From contig LXQE01000158.1 in the NCBI GenBank assembly GCA_003326195.1, forward strand, positions 61,390 through 125,389: DNA of 64,000 bases. The letters run 5' to 3'. Of the stretch, positions 1-8,175 are shown one piece after another. The notes beneath the pieces were generated by a model. It searched no databases, was not told where the DNA came from, and worked only from the letters and a program-made list of their open reading frames with translations. A program made the position numbers and the translations under genes. Positions within the stretch are counted from its first letter, which is position 1, and the number at the start of each line of letters is the position of its first letter. This DNA comes from Nostoc punctiforme NIES-2108 (GTDB taxonomy: Bacteria; Cyanobacteriota; Cyanobacteriia; Cyanobacteriales; Nostocaceae).

Positions 1-1268
1 CCCACAAACCACAAACCCAAACCACTGACAGCTATTGCTTGCCAAGGATAATTTACTACCGATACCACCCAACCCAAAAAGAGTAAAACGCCCCCAAGTC
101 TTTCCCAGAGTAAGAGGGATGAAGGGAATGAGGAGGATATTAATGTTACTTCCTCTACTCCCCCCGCCCCCTGCCCCCTCTTCCCCCTATCCCCAGAGGG
201 GGCCCCGAGTCCCCCCGCCCTCCTCCTTCCCTGCTGCGCTAACCAAGTTATCAACCAGCCGCAAATGCCAATAGCTAACCCCAACAGTGCGACATCTACC
301 TTGGTAACAAAAATTGCCCGCACTAACAATACTATTAAAGAATAAATAATTACAGCAGCAGGTAAACTAATACTTAAGCTACGGCGTAGGCGTAGCCCGT
401 CGTAGACATCGCCCCGATCTTCCTCGCTGACAGTACGAGGCTGTTGGAAAAGATTGTGATAAACGGTAATGATAGTTGTAGCGATCGTTGCCAGATAAAC
501 AGCAATTAAGGGAAATCCTCTTAACTGCCAACCCCAATGCAGATAACTCAGCCCTAAAATATTTACTAGAGGTAATTTGCCAGTATGTAAATTGGTAAAA
601 ATAGTCCGATTTTTGGAGAGTAAAACAGTTATAGCAGTTAGGGTAGGACAGGCGATCGCAACTACAATCCAATCCACAGGATTTTGCCACAATTTAAAGC
701 TATCCATTGCCCAAAAATTCACTGGCACTAACAAAAGAGTGGCAATCAGCAACGTCTGAGCCGTCAATCTGAGGTTATTTTGCCTAGTCGCCCAAAAGCT
801 TAATCCCCAAAAACTCAAAGTATAAGCAAATAAAACCCCGTATTGTCCAGAAGCGGGAAACCTCGCCCATTGACTAGCAGCCAGTACCCCAGAAGATACG
901 ACTACCAGGAAAACCCCTAGAAAAAGTAGCCAACGGACACTCAGTTCTGCCCCCAAGGACTGCAACATTGTGCCGATGAAGTTTGGTTTAGCTGGTTTTT
1001 GTTGTGGTTGTTTACCGCTACTAGATTGTAAAACTGCTATGGGCAACTGCTGCACGGGGTCGGAAGTTGCAAATACTACCTTTATTTTCGCTTCAGCCTG
1101 GGGTTGCAACACCACCGCACACACCAGAAACTCTTGACATAACTGCCTAACTTGGGCATCAGATATTAGACCTAAACGCAGCCATATATCCAGCCCTTCT
1201 AATAACTGAGGATGGGAAGATGGTAGTCTGATTTCAACTTTTAGCGGGCGCTCAAGGGGCGATGACAT
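1..1268 (-). CDS. Multi-pass membrane protein, partial (C-terminus beyond window)
   Basis: A continuous reading frame runs from an ATG at 1268 to the left edge without a stop, giving 422 residues. The first ~100 residues look soluble (start MSSPLERPLKVEIRLP), followed by a KQPQQKPAKP linker and many hydrophobic helices (for example RWLLFLGVFLVVVSSGVLAA). Two stretches of repeat DNA are translated in frame: residues about 286-302 (GDVYDGLRLRRS) and about 343-371 (a Gly/Arg-rich stretch from C-rich intergenic-type sequence). I do not recognise the family; it resembles uncharacterised cyanobacterial membrane proteins. The reading frame is convincing, but function is unknown. Confidence 0.75.
   Translation of the reverse strand, partial: MSSPLERPLKVEIRLPSSHPQLLEGLDIWLRLGLISDAQVRQLCQEFLVCAVVLQPQAEAKIKVVFATSDPVQQLPIAVLQSSSGKQPQQKPAKPNFIGTMLQSLGAELSVRWLLFLGVFLVVVSSGVLAASQWARFPASGQYGVLFAYTLSFWGLSFWATRQNNLRLTAQTLLIATLLLVPVNFWAMDSFKLWQNPVDWIVVAIACPTLTAITVLLSKNRTIFTNLHTGKLPLVNILGLSYLHWGWQLRGFPLIAVYLATIATTIITVYHNLFQQPRTVSEEDRGDVYDGLRLRRSLSISLPAAVIIYSLIVLLVRAIFVTKVDVALLGLAIGICGWLITWLAQQGRRRAGGLGAPSGDRGKRGQGAGGVEEVTLISSSFPSSLLLWERLGGVLLFLGWVVSVVNYPWQAIAVSGLGLWFV
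155..240. repeat. C/G-rich low-complexity repeat inside a gene
   Basis: This stretch has runs of CCCCC and CCCCTC units typical of intergenic filler repeats (compare 18900-18975 and 48414-48462). Here it lies inside the minus-strand membrane-protein gene, is read in frame, and adds a Gly/Arg-rich segment with no stop codon. Confidence 0.7.
378..413. repeat. Short dispersed repeat inside a gene
   Basis: The sequence contains gctacggcgtaggcgtagc and the adjoining cgtcgtagacatcgcccc, which match my memory of a widespread Nostoc short dispersed repeat. It is read in frame on the minus strand as GDVYDGLRLRRS within the membrane protein. The repeat identity is from memory; the in-frame reading is seen directly. 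Confidence 0.55.
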
Positions 1269-1361
1269 AAGCGGCAGCAGTACAAGTACTTAAATTATTT
1301 GTTTAATTAAAGTATATTTTTGCTTTAACTGTGCCACTTATCAGGCTAATTGATATTAAAT

Positions 1362-1470
1362 TTTAACCCAATACAGTTCAGATAAACCCAAAACCCTGAT
1401 GTAGAGACGCGATTTATCGCGTCTTCAAAGACCAATTATCTACACCAATAACCCTTATTGATTTTTAACC
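1362..1470 (-). repeat. Dispersed ~110-bp hairpin repeat, copy A
   Basis: It contains the hairpin core gacgcgatttatcgcgtc flanked by conserved sequence (cagataaacccaaaaccct on one side, caattatctacaccaataac on the other). The same element occurs inverted at 55640-55753, and a shorter copy lies at 22258-22328. It fills much of the gap between two minus-strand genes. Confidence 0.75.
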
Positions 1471-1555
1471 TACAAGCGATATTCAAATGCCATCTGCCTG
1501 CTTTTAGTTTCCAGCTTGCACTCTCCCAACCCCTAGATATGCTCGTGTACTTGGG

Positions 1556-3148
1556 TTAATTAGATTTTGTTATTTTCCAGAGAAAGTCGTCTACCTGCTG
1601 TAACTTTGAGTTATAAACTTTTTCAACTCCAGCTTTTAAGAAATCAGACGGCTCGAACAAGAACAAAAATATGTCGCTAAAGCCATTAGTAATCTCTGGT
1701 AACTGATTTTTTCCTACAATTTGAAATTTCACTTTTGGATCGATTAAGTTAGTAAGTACTTGTAGCGGTGGAATAATATTATCCTCATCACTAATTAAAA
1801 GTGGTTTCTTCCCTTGATTAATAATATTAGCAATTTTCGGATATTCTTGGTATTTATCAGGGAATTGGTTCCACCAAATCTGCGCTTGAGAGTGAACCAT
1901 ACAAGATAAAACTTCGCTTGTAATCACCATAAACGCTACAAGCGACCAAAACTTTTTTTGCCAAGTTTTAGTAGAAATAGACGCAATCTTAGTGGTAAAT
2001 AGGTAAGCAACAGCTAACTGTATACCTAAAACTGAAGGAAGTGTATATCGACTAGTAGCAAGTCGCTTTTGAAATACGAAATCTGTTATCAGTAAAGGAA
2101 GCCCTACAGATCCAATCAAGGTTAAGACAAATAACCAAACTTTTTTAGAAGTTCTTCGACACACAAAGTAAATTGAGTAGCTGATTAAAGCTAAAATAAT
2201 TAAAATAAAAGGAATTAAAACGAACTTAAGTTTTCCCGGTTCGTTAGGACTAATACCTAAATCAAGAAACGCACGACTAAAGATACCAGCCCACCTTACA
2301 ACTGACATAAATAATGTTTGTTTAGTACTCGCCCAAGTGACTGCTTCTGGCTGAGGATTGGTAATAATAATCCAAATCCAAGGTACAAAGGTTAGAAACC
2401 CCGCAAGCAATGATAGCAGGTAGTAAATCAATGTTTTACTCAATCGGAAGCGTTCGATTGCAACTACATAAATTCCCTGTGCAAAAGCAACCAAGGTAAA
2501 AAATAGATGAGTATAAAACCCTATTGATAATGTTGCTACATAAATGCACCAACTAACTTTTGTTTGAAGACGCATGGCTCGCAGCAGTGCTACGCTCGAT
2601 ATTAAGATGGCTACTATTGCTAAACTATACGATCGCGCTTCTTGTGCATACACGATATGAATAGGTGAAATGGCTACCAACCCAATAGCTATCCACCCTA
2701 CTAGTGAAGACTCAAATAATTCTTGACATAGCCAATAAAAACAAGGAAAGGTAAGTAGACTAATAAATGCTGAAAAACTTCTGACCGCTGCTATAGAATT
2801 GCCAAAGCACTCTACCCAAAACCGGGTAATCAAGATGTATAGTGGCAAAATCTGCGAGTCTTCTAAAATAATCCCTTTAATTGTATCAATTGCATTTTTC
2901 TCAGGATTAGGATGCTGGTATTTATGTAAATCTTCTATGTCAATCAAACGACCATCACTTAATTGCGTTTTCATTTCTGACTGCGTATAGCCAGATATGC
3001 GTAATGATGACAAAACTTCATCACCCCAATAATTTTTTTTGTCAATATTGACGAAACGGAAAAATACACCTATTCCTAATAGGATGATAATTAAAAAACG
3101 TAACCAATATTGAAAATTAGTCCATTTCTGTGATAATTTCTTTTTCAT
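1556..3148 (-). CDS. Glycosyltransferase family 39-like membrane protein
   Basis: The 530-residue integral membrane protein has an N-terminal helix (residues ~16-32), then an extracytoplasmic loop with GDEVLSS, the acidic motif after the first helix where PMT/ArnT-type enzymes carry catalytic Asp/Glu. At least ten further hydrophobic segments follow, then a ~100-residue C-terminal soluble part. Such enzymes transfer a sugar from a polyprenyl-phosphate carrier to protein, lipid or glycan; the acceptor cannot be told here. The start ATG is only 5 bp from a palindromic repeat (3154-3331), and no clear ribosome-binding site precedes it. Confidence 0.7.
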   Translation of the reverse strand: MKKKLSQKWTNFQYWLRFLIIILLGIGVFFRFVNIDKKNYWGDEVLSSLRISGYTQSEMKTQLSDGRLIDIEDLHKYQHPNPEKNAIDTIKGIILEDSQILPLYILITRFWVECFGNSIAAVRSFSAFISLLTFPCFYWLCQELFESSLVGWIAIGLVAISPIHIVYAQEARSYSLAIVAILISSVALLRAMRLQTKVSWCIYVATLSIGFYTHLFFTLVAFAQGIYVVAIERFRLSKTLIYYLLSLLAGFLTFVPWIWIIITNPQPEAVTWASTKQTLFMSVVRWAGIFSRAFLDLGISPNEPGKLKFVLIPFILIILALISYSIYFVCRRTSKKVWLFVLTLIGSVGLPLLITDFVFQKRLATSRYTLPSVLGIQLAVAYLFTTKIASISTKTWQKKFWSLVAFMVITSEVLSCMVHSQAQIWWNQFPDKYQEYPKIANIINQGKKPLLISDEDNIIPPLQVLTNLIDPKVKFQIVGKNQLPEITNGFSDIFLFLFEPSDFLKAGVEKVYNSKLQQVDDFLWKITKSN

Positions 3149-3153
3149 GTAGT

Positions 3154-3331
3154 TAGGACCAGCCCTTTCAAGGTGACTCGTAAAATCTCTGTTTTTCTCT
3201 CTGCGCTCTCTGTGCCTCTGCGGTTTAAAAGTAATTTATTTAACCACAGAGACGCAGAGAACACAGAGTTAAGAGATTAAAGAGGAATTTTTTGAGCAAA
3301 ATTTTTACTCACCTTGAAAGGGCTAGTCCTA
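3154..3331. repeat. Nested palindromic element (MITE-like), ~178 bp
   Basis: The outer arms (3154-3176 and 3309-3331) are 23-bp inverted repeats with one mismatch, sharing agccctttcaaggtga. An inner inverted repeat built on ctctctgcgctctctgtg (about 3190-3222) and accacagagacgcagaga (about 3242-3270) would fold the whole into a long hairpin. No ORF lies inside. It occupies the 5' region of the glycosyltransferase gene. Confidence 0.75.
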
Positions 3332-4049
3332 GTAGTTTACAATCTCTTCAAATCCTTACTTAACCTTGGTAAAAAGGCAACTCATAATTTGTTATTAGCA
3401 ATAGGCTAATAACAAAATCAAATTAGGATTTTGGAATAAAAAAGTGAACTATAATTAGGATTTATTTATTTATATAAATTTATAAACTATAAAATAAATA
3501 CAAAGTATTATTTGATTTTTAACCACTATTAATTTATTTTGCAGTTTTGCGCAAAACTATACTGATAGTAAGTATAATTGTTTCCTTGTTAATCCTACAA
3601 TATAAATTAATCAATCAATAAAATACTGGTGTTCCAAATAAAAAGATTTTATAAAGTTTATATAAAAGTATTATAAATACACCTGTTAGCGAAGAATACA
3701 GAAGCGCTATTGTGGAATCGTTGTAAGTTCTAAAAAAGGCACTTGCAACAAAAATTTAGTACTTACTCTATACGCATTTCATTACATAGCTTGCTTGCCA
3801 CTTTCGGGTAAGAAGCTTTTTAATCTGTGTTGCGAATTTTAACTTGCCCTTACCTGGACTAAATCGACCGTTGTTCCAACAGTCTAAAATACAGCATCTA
3901 TATACTACGGTAAATTGATAGATTTATAGTATGATATTTTAAACTGCGATCGCTTCCTTTGGTATGTAGCCATTAAGCGCAAGCAACATATCTAAAGTGA
4001 ACGGACGAGTGCGAACATCGCCCTATCGATCAAACTATGGAGAATTGAC
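3332..4049. other. AT-rich intergenic region
   Basis: About 700 bp lie between two divergent genes. I see no convincing ORF or RNA. The right part must hold the promoter of the dioxygenase gene; aatggag is absent but ggagaattgac ends just before its ATG, giving GGAG at 9-10 bp spacing. Confidence 0.5.
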
Positions 4050-5018
4050 ATGAGCAACAAACACATTGAGGTCAAACAAGTAGCGGGTTTCATCGGTGCC
4101 GAAATCAGCGGCGTAGACCTGTCACGTCCTTTGCACGATGATGCAGTCAAAGAAATTCGTCAAGCACTATTGAAGTGGAAAGTCGTGTTCTTTCGCGGCC
4201 AAAACATCGATCATGCGGCACAGATTGCGTTCACAGGTCGTTTTGGTGAAGTTACCTACGCGCATCCCCACGAAGATGAGCCGATTGATGGCTTTTCAGA
4301 AATTCTGCCCATTGACCGCAGTCGTTATGAGCGGCGGAATGGTCTGCGCCGTTCCAGCTATGAAAGTCGTTGGCATACCGATGTCACAGCAGTTGTCAAC
4401 CCACCTGCGGCGTCAATTTTGCGTGCGGTTAATGTCCCTAGCTTCGGTGGTGACACACAATGGACAAATTTAGTTGCAGCCTATGAGGGTCTATCAGCAC
4501 CCTTGCGGGCGTTGGCAGACACATTAAAAGCCGAACATCGCTTCAATGCGCGTTTGAATTTCCCCAGCAATAGCAAGATTGCCCAGCGCATCGCAGCCAA
4601 TCCCCTGGTTTCAATCCACCCAGTAGTAAGGGTTCATCCTGAGACTGGTGAACGCGCATTGTACGTCAACCCTGGCTTCACCTCGCACATTCTTGACGTA
4701 TCACGACAAGAGAGCGACCTGCTGCTTGAGTTGTTCTTCAACCAGATTACCAAGCCCGCCTACACCACCCGCTTCCGCTGGAATAACGGTGACATTGCGT
4801 TCTGGGACAACCGCGCCACCTCCCATTTGGCCCCTCAAGACTTGGATCATCTGGAAGTCGAGCGCGTCCTCTATCGCACCACCATCACGGGCGATGTTCC
4901 AGTTGGGCCCGATGGTTTCCGATCGCAAGTGGTTGAAGGTGAGGCGTTCAATAGCGAACTACCAACCGTATTGAAGAACAAAGCTGAGAAGTTGGAAGCA
5001 GTACCAGCGCTTTCATAA
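4050..5018 (+). CDS. TauD/TfdA-family Fe(II)/2-oxoglutarate dioxygenase
   Basis: The 322-residue protein has the family fold marks: GAEISGVDLSRPL near the N-terminus, the metal-binding HxD in SRWHTDVTA (residues ~110-118), the distal His in DNRATSHLAPQD (~255-265), and the 2-oxoglutarate-binding Arg in VLYRTTITGD. It is predicted to hydroxylate a small organic (often sulfonate or aryloxy) substrate with decarboxylation of 2-oxoglutarate; the substrate is not determined. Codon use is visibly richer in G/C than in the flanking genes (many GCC, CGC, ACC), which suggests horizontal acquisition. No sulfonate transporter is adjacent. Confidence 0.88.
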   Translation: MSNKHIEVKQVAGFIGAEISGVDLSRPLHDDAVKEIRQALLKWKVVFFRGQNIDHAAQIAFTGRFGEVTYAHPHEDEPIDGFSEILPIDRSRYERRNGLRRSSYESRWHTDVTAVVNPPAASILRAVNVPSFGGDTQWTNLVAAYEGLSAPLRALADTLKAEHRFNARLNFPSNSKIAQRIAANPLVSIHPVVRVHPETGERALYVNPGFTSHILDVSRQESDLLLELFFNQITKPAYTTRFRWNNGDIAFWDNRATSHLAPQDLDHLEVERVLYRTTITGDVPVGPDGFRSQVVEGEAFNSELPTVLKNKAEKLEAVPALS

Positions 5019-5209
5019 GCTATAGAGTGGTAAACAAGGGCTGTGGAATCTGTTCGCAGCCCTTATTTCCCTACTGAAGTATTTAGCGAAATATAAATTT
5101 ATTTGTGTAGCATTAAGAAATTTTTACCGCAATTTAGAATCATTCGTAAGAAAATCTCGATCGTTTCTCTTGAATGAATAAAGCAATGCTTCAGAGACAT
5201 CACCACAGC

Positions 5210-5653
5210 CTATTCTCTGGCAATAACTATATCGTTGGACTTAATAACGGCATAAGCCTCTTTCCCCTCAGACAAATCCAACTCTTCTACCGATACTCTG
5301 GTGATAATTGAAGTTAACTCAACTTTGTGAACAATCTCTAACGTGACTTCACTATTAACAGCTCCAGTAACAACTCGCTTAACAACACCCTTGAGAATAT
5401 TGCGAGAGCTAACTTTGAGTGGTTTCTTTTGAAGACTAATTTCTATCTCAGGCATTTGAGTGTAGATATCTTCCTCTTCTGTGTTTATGGATGGTAGCAA
5501 GTTTGATGGTGAAGAGTGTTGATTAAGACCACGTACCAGTTCCCGGAGAATCTCGGTCTTAGTTCGCTGAGACTGGCCACAAAACTCTTCCAAAATCTTT
5601 CGTTCCTCTTCTGAGGTTTGGAATGTGACCCACCCTTGTTCTTTTCTAGGCAT
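5210..5653 (-). CDS. Ribbon-helix-helix / Mop (TOBE) molybdate-responsive regulator
   Basis: The 147-residue protein combines two modules. Residues ~5-45 (WVTFQTSEEERKILEEFC, TKTEILRELVRGL) look like a ribbon-helix-helix DNA-binding domain. Residues ~80-147 form a Mop/TOBE domain (SSRNILKGVVKRVVTGAVNS, VSVEELDLSEGKEAYAVIKS) of the type that binds molybdate or tungstate. It lies divergent to modA with a 94-bp gap, so I infer a metal-sensing repressor or activator of molybdate uptake. It is not ModE, which uses a winged-helix domain. Confidence 0.8.
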   Translation of the reverse strand: MPRKEQGWVTFQTSEEERKILEEFCGQSQRTKTEILRELVRGLNQHSSPSNLLPSINTEEEDIYTQMPEIEISLQKKPLKVSSRNILKGVVKRVVTGAVNSEVTLEIVHKVELTSIITRVSVEELDLSEGKEAYAVIKSNDIVIARE

Positions 5654-5747
5654 AATTTTACCGATATAGTTGGTTATATGTTGGTATCTTTGGTACTATT
5701 TTACCTAGCATCAATTTTATGGAAGAAACCCTTCAAACGCCTTTTCT
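5654..5747. promoter_or_regulatory. Divergent promoter region with three TTGGT repeats
   Basis: The gap between the RHH/Mop gene and modA holds three direct TTGGT motifs at 5670, 5681 and 5690 (spacings 11 and 9 bp), in the context tagttggttatatgttggta. Ribbon-helix-helix proteins commonly bind closely spaced short repeats, so this is a candidate operator; this is inference only. Confidence 0.4.
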
Positions 5748-6542
5748 ATGAAAAGAAGACAAATTTTTGGCTTCCTGGGTATAGCGATCGCTGGCTTGCT
5801 GCTAGCAATTGGTTTACCGTTGGTTCCTCCTTCTCCTGTAATAGCACAGTCGAACACCAGCATACTCGTGTCCGCAGCCGCCAGCTTAAAAGAGGCACTG
5901 GAAGAAATTAAGCCTTTGTACCAACAAAGTAAATCAAATATCAATATTAGTTATAACTTTGGGGCTTCTGGTGCCTTGCAGCAACAGATTGAGCAAGGTG
6001 CGCCAGCGGATATCTTTATTTCTGCTGGCAAAAAGCAAGTGGATGCCTTGGAACAAAAAGGATTATTGCTACCAGGTAGCCGTACTAACCTAGCAAATAA
6101 CCGTCTAGTCTTGATTGTGGCTCAGGATGTTGTTGGCATCAATAGCTTCTACAATTTAACAGATAGTAAGATTAAAAAAATTGCGATCGGTGAACCCAGA
6201 AGCGTACCCGCCGGTCAATATGGCGAGCAAGTCTTGAAGAAATTGAAACTTTACGATCGCCTCAAGTCGAAATTAGTCTTTGCTAACAATGTGCGTCAAG
6301 TTTTAGCAGCAGTAGAAAGTGGTAATGCCGAAGCGGGTTTAGTTTATGCCACTGATGCCAAAATTTCCAACAAAGTAAAAGTCGCAGTTACTGCTGATGA
6401 TAAATTTCACTCACCGATTGTCTATCCGGTAGCAATAATTAAAAGCAGTAAAAATCCTTCCGCTGCCAAAGAATTTGTCCAGTTTCTATCTGGCAGTGAA
6501 GCCAAAACTGTACTCAAAAAATATGGGTTTATTGTGAGTTAA
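5748..6542 (+). CDS. modA: Molybdate ABC transporter substrate-binding protein ModA
   Basis: The 264-residue periplasmic binding protein has a signal peptide (MKRRQIFGFLGIAIAGLLLA through AxA-like PVIAQS, residues 1-35), then the typical ModA start ILVSAAASLKEALEEI, NFGASGALQQQIEQGAPAD, and ESGNAEAGLVYATDA near the hinge. It captures molybdate (or tungstate) outside the membrane for a ModB/ModC transporter. modB and modC are not next to it; the next gene is an unrelated peroxiredoxin on the other strand, so the membrane components must be elsewhere. Confidence 0.9.
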   Translation: MKRRQIFGFLGIAIAGLLLAIGLPLVPPSPVIAQSNTSILVSAAASLKEALEEIKPLYQQSKSNINISYNFGASGALQQQIEQGAPADIFISAGKKQVDALEQKGLLLPGSRTNLANNRLVLIVAQDVVGINSFYNLTDSKIKKIAIGEPRSVPAGQYGEQVLKKLKLYDRLKSKLVFANNVRQVLAAVESGNAEAGLVYATDAKISNKVKVAVTADDKFHSPIVYPVAIIKSSKNPSAAKEFVQFLSGSEAKTVLKKYGFIVS

Positions 6543-6579
6543 AATAAGGGGCATAAGCCCCTTGTTGATTTATTGAAGT

Positions 6580-7137
6580 TTAAGAAGCTGTGGACTGTAA
6601 TTTTTCTAGTCGTGCCAGCACTTCTGAACTGTGAATAGTTGGGTTGACTTTGACAAAAGTTTCGCGCAAGACGCCTTGAGGATCGATGATAAAACTGTGG
6701 CGCATAGATAAAAAGCCAAGCCACGAACCGTAAGCTTTGCTCACTGAACCATCAGTGTCAGCCAATAGGGGGAATTTTAGTCCCTCTGAATCACAAAATT
6801 TGGCGTGGGAGTCAATATCATCAGCACTAACGCCAATAATCTGAGTGTTTTTTTTCAGGTATTGGGGTAAGTCTTGCTGAAAACGACGAGCTTCTATAGT
6901 ACAACCAGAGGTGAAGTCTTTAGGATAAAAGTACAGGACTAGCCATTTACCACGCAAGTCAGAGAGGGAAATTTTACCATCACCTGTGTTGGTTGGCAGA
7001 GTAAACTCTGGTGCAGGTTGATTAATTGCCGGAAGTTTACCACCAAGAGCATTAGCAGCAGGGGTAAAATTCAGCCAGCTGATGACAGAAATACAGCTGG
7101 CAAATAATATGCTTAAAAAAGTGCGGCGGGAAATCAT
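6580..7137 (-). CDS. Peroxiredoxin, PrxQ/BCP type, exported
   Basis: The sequence has the peroxidatic Cys in YPKDFTSGCTIEARRFQ and the AhpC/TSA fold (APEFTLPTNTGDGKISLSDL, IIGVSADDIDSHAKFC). I place the start at the ATG at 7137 because it gives MISRRTFLSILF, a twin-arginine-like signal ending at ANALG; an upstream ATG at 7167 would bury it. The Cys found five residues after the peroxidatic Cys in classical PrxQ is replaced (position occupied by Arg/Ala), so a resolving Cys, if any, may be the one in AKFCDSEG. Likely role: hydroperoxide removal in lumen or periplasm. Confidence 0.88.
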   Translation of the reverse strand: MISRRTFLSILFASCISVISWLNFTPAANALGGKLPAINQPAPEFTLPTNTGDGKISLSDLRGKWLVLYFYPKDFTSGCTIEARRFQQDLPQYLKKNTQIIGVSADDIDSHAKFCDSEGLKFPLLADTDGSVSKAYGSWLGFLSMRHSFIIDPQGVLRETFVKVNPTIHSSEVLARLEKLQSTAS

Positions 7138-7194
7138 GGTGTAAACCAGAATCACAACTTTACACAAGTTTACAATTCTTGGTTGCGAGAAATT

Positions 7195-7437
7195 TTATTC
7201 TAAGTGAGATTCGGCAGGGGTATCTGTGCTTTCGAAATATTGACTATCTAGGAGAAAAGCCCCCCTAGCAAAGCGAATACCCCAATATCCACCAGGTCTG
7301 CGGTCAATGACTACACCTTCTTCACCAATGTGAATGACATTGGGAGGGCGCAACATGGGCATAGGTTCAGCAGTTTTGACGTAGGCTGGTAGCGCCACAA
7401 CACGGACTTTACTACCAATTGCGAATTCTTTGGACAT
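7195..7437 (-). CDS. sipA: NblS-interacting regulator SipA (DUF3148)
   Basis: The small SH3-like protein (80 aa from the ATG at 7437) carries the family signature VRVVALPAYVKTAEPMPMLR, then PPNVIHIGEEGVVIDRRPGG and YWGIRFARGAFLLDSQY. In model cyanobacteria SipA binds the histidine kinase NblS, which controls high-light and nutrient-stress genes. An ATG at 7476 would add 13 non-conserved residues, so the inner start is preferred. It sits 57 bp downstream of the peroxiredoxin start, on the same strand. Confidence 0.88.
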   Translation of the reverse strand: MSKEFAIGSKVRVVALPAYVKTAEPMPMLRPPNVIHIGEEGVVIDRRPGGYWGIRFARGAFLLDSQYFESTDTPAESHLE

Positions 7438-7583
7438 ATTAATCAAGCTAGGAGTTTTGATTAACTCATAACTCAAAACGATCTTGAAAGTCTACTAAAT
7501 TGAATCAGAACTCAGAACTCAAAATAGGGAAAGGGAAAGGGGATGAAGTTTTTCCCCTTTCCGCATCTTCTGCAAGAAGCCTG

Positions 7584-8105
7584 TTAATTTTTGACTATGG
7601 AAAACAATGCCTGGACATCAGTCAAGGGTAAGTGCCAAAGTAATTCTGGTTGCCAAGTATCTGGGCCAAAGTGAGAGTGACAACCGCGTTGGTATGCTTT
7701 CCAAAGTCTGTGCCAGGTGAATTGTTGTCGAGAATTTAGGTTTTTATGGATGACTCGCAACAGTCCTAGTCCCAGCATCAAGTTAGTTATGCTAAATTTT
7801 GTTCCTAATAAAAATGCCTGTATTTCTGCTTCGCCAATGAAGTCTGTGCCATAGCCTGTGAGAACATGAACCCCGTCATGGAGTTGTTTACGGCGGCTAC
7901 CTGTAGTAAAGGGTTTTAAATTGTGTTCATTGAGGAAGTCTGCCCAAGTTCTGCCAAAAGTGCCAGTAGGGAGGAAACGCAATTTCTCTATTTCCACAAT
8001 TTGGGGAACATCTCGCCCCTGCGCTTGTGCGATGCGATCGAGTACATCTAAAACCTGTTGCAGACGAGGAGCGGGATTTGGTGAAGCCGCAAAGGGTTGC
8101 ATCAT
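7584..8105 (-). CDS. Coq4-family protein
   Basis: The 173-residue protein contains the Coq4 metal-binding signature HDxxH-x11-E exactly: KQLHDGVHVLTGYGTDFIGE (residues ~78-97). Eukaryotic Coq4 acts in ubiquinone ring modification. Cyanobacteria make plastoquinone rather than ubiquinone, so the role here is unclear; a lipid or quinone-related function is inference. It stands alone between sipA and a Spy-like gene on the same strand. Confidence 0.82.
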   Translation of the reverse strand: MMQPFAASPNPAPRLQQVLDVLDRIAQAQGRDVPQIVEIEKLRFLPTGTFGRTWADFLNEHNLKPFTTGSRRKQLHDGVHVLTGYGTDFIGEAEIQAFLLGTKFSITNLMLGLGLLRVIHKNLNSRQQFTWHRLWKAYQRGCHSHFGPDTWQPELLWHLPLTDVQALFSIVKN

Positions 8106-8175
8106 AATCTATCTATTTTGGGATTGAGATGGGCGAGTATTGCCCACCCCAAAATTATTATTTTTTGAAAGATGA

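Noticed and set aside
379..690. 103-codon minus-strand frame near the left end
   Set aside because: It is a different frame within the longer, continuous membrane-protein gene that runs from 1268 off the left edge.
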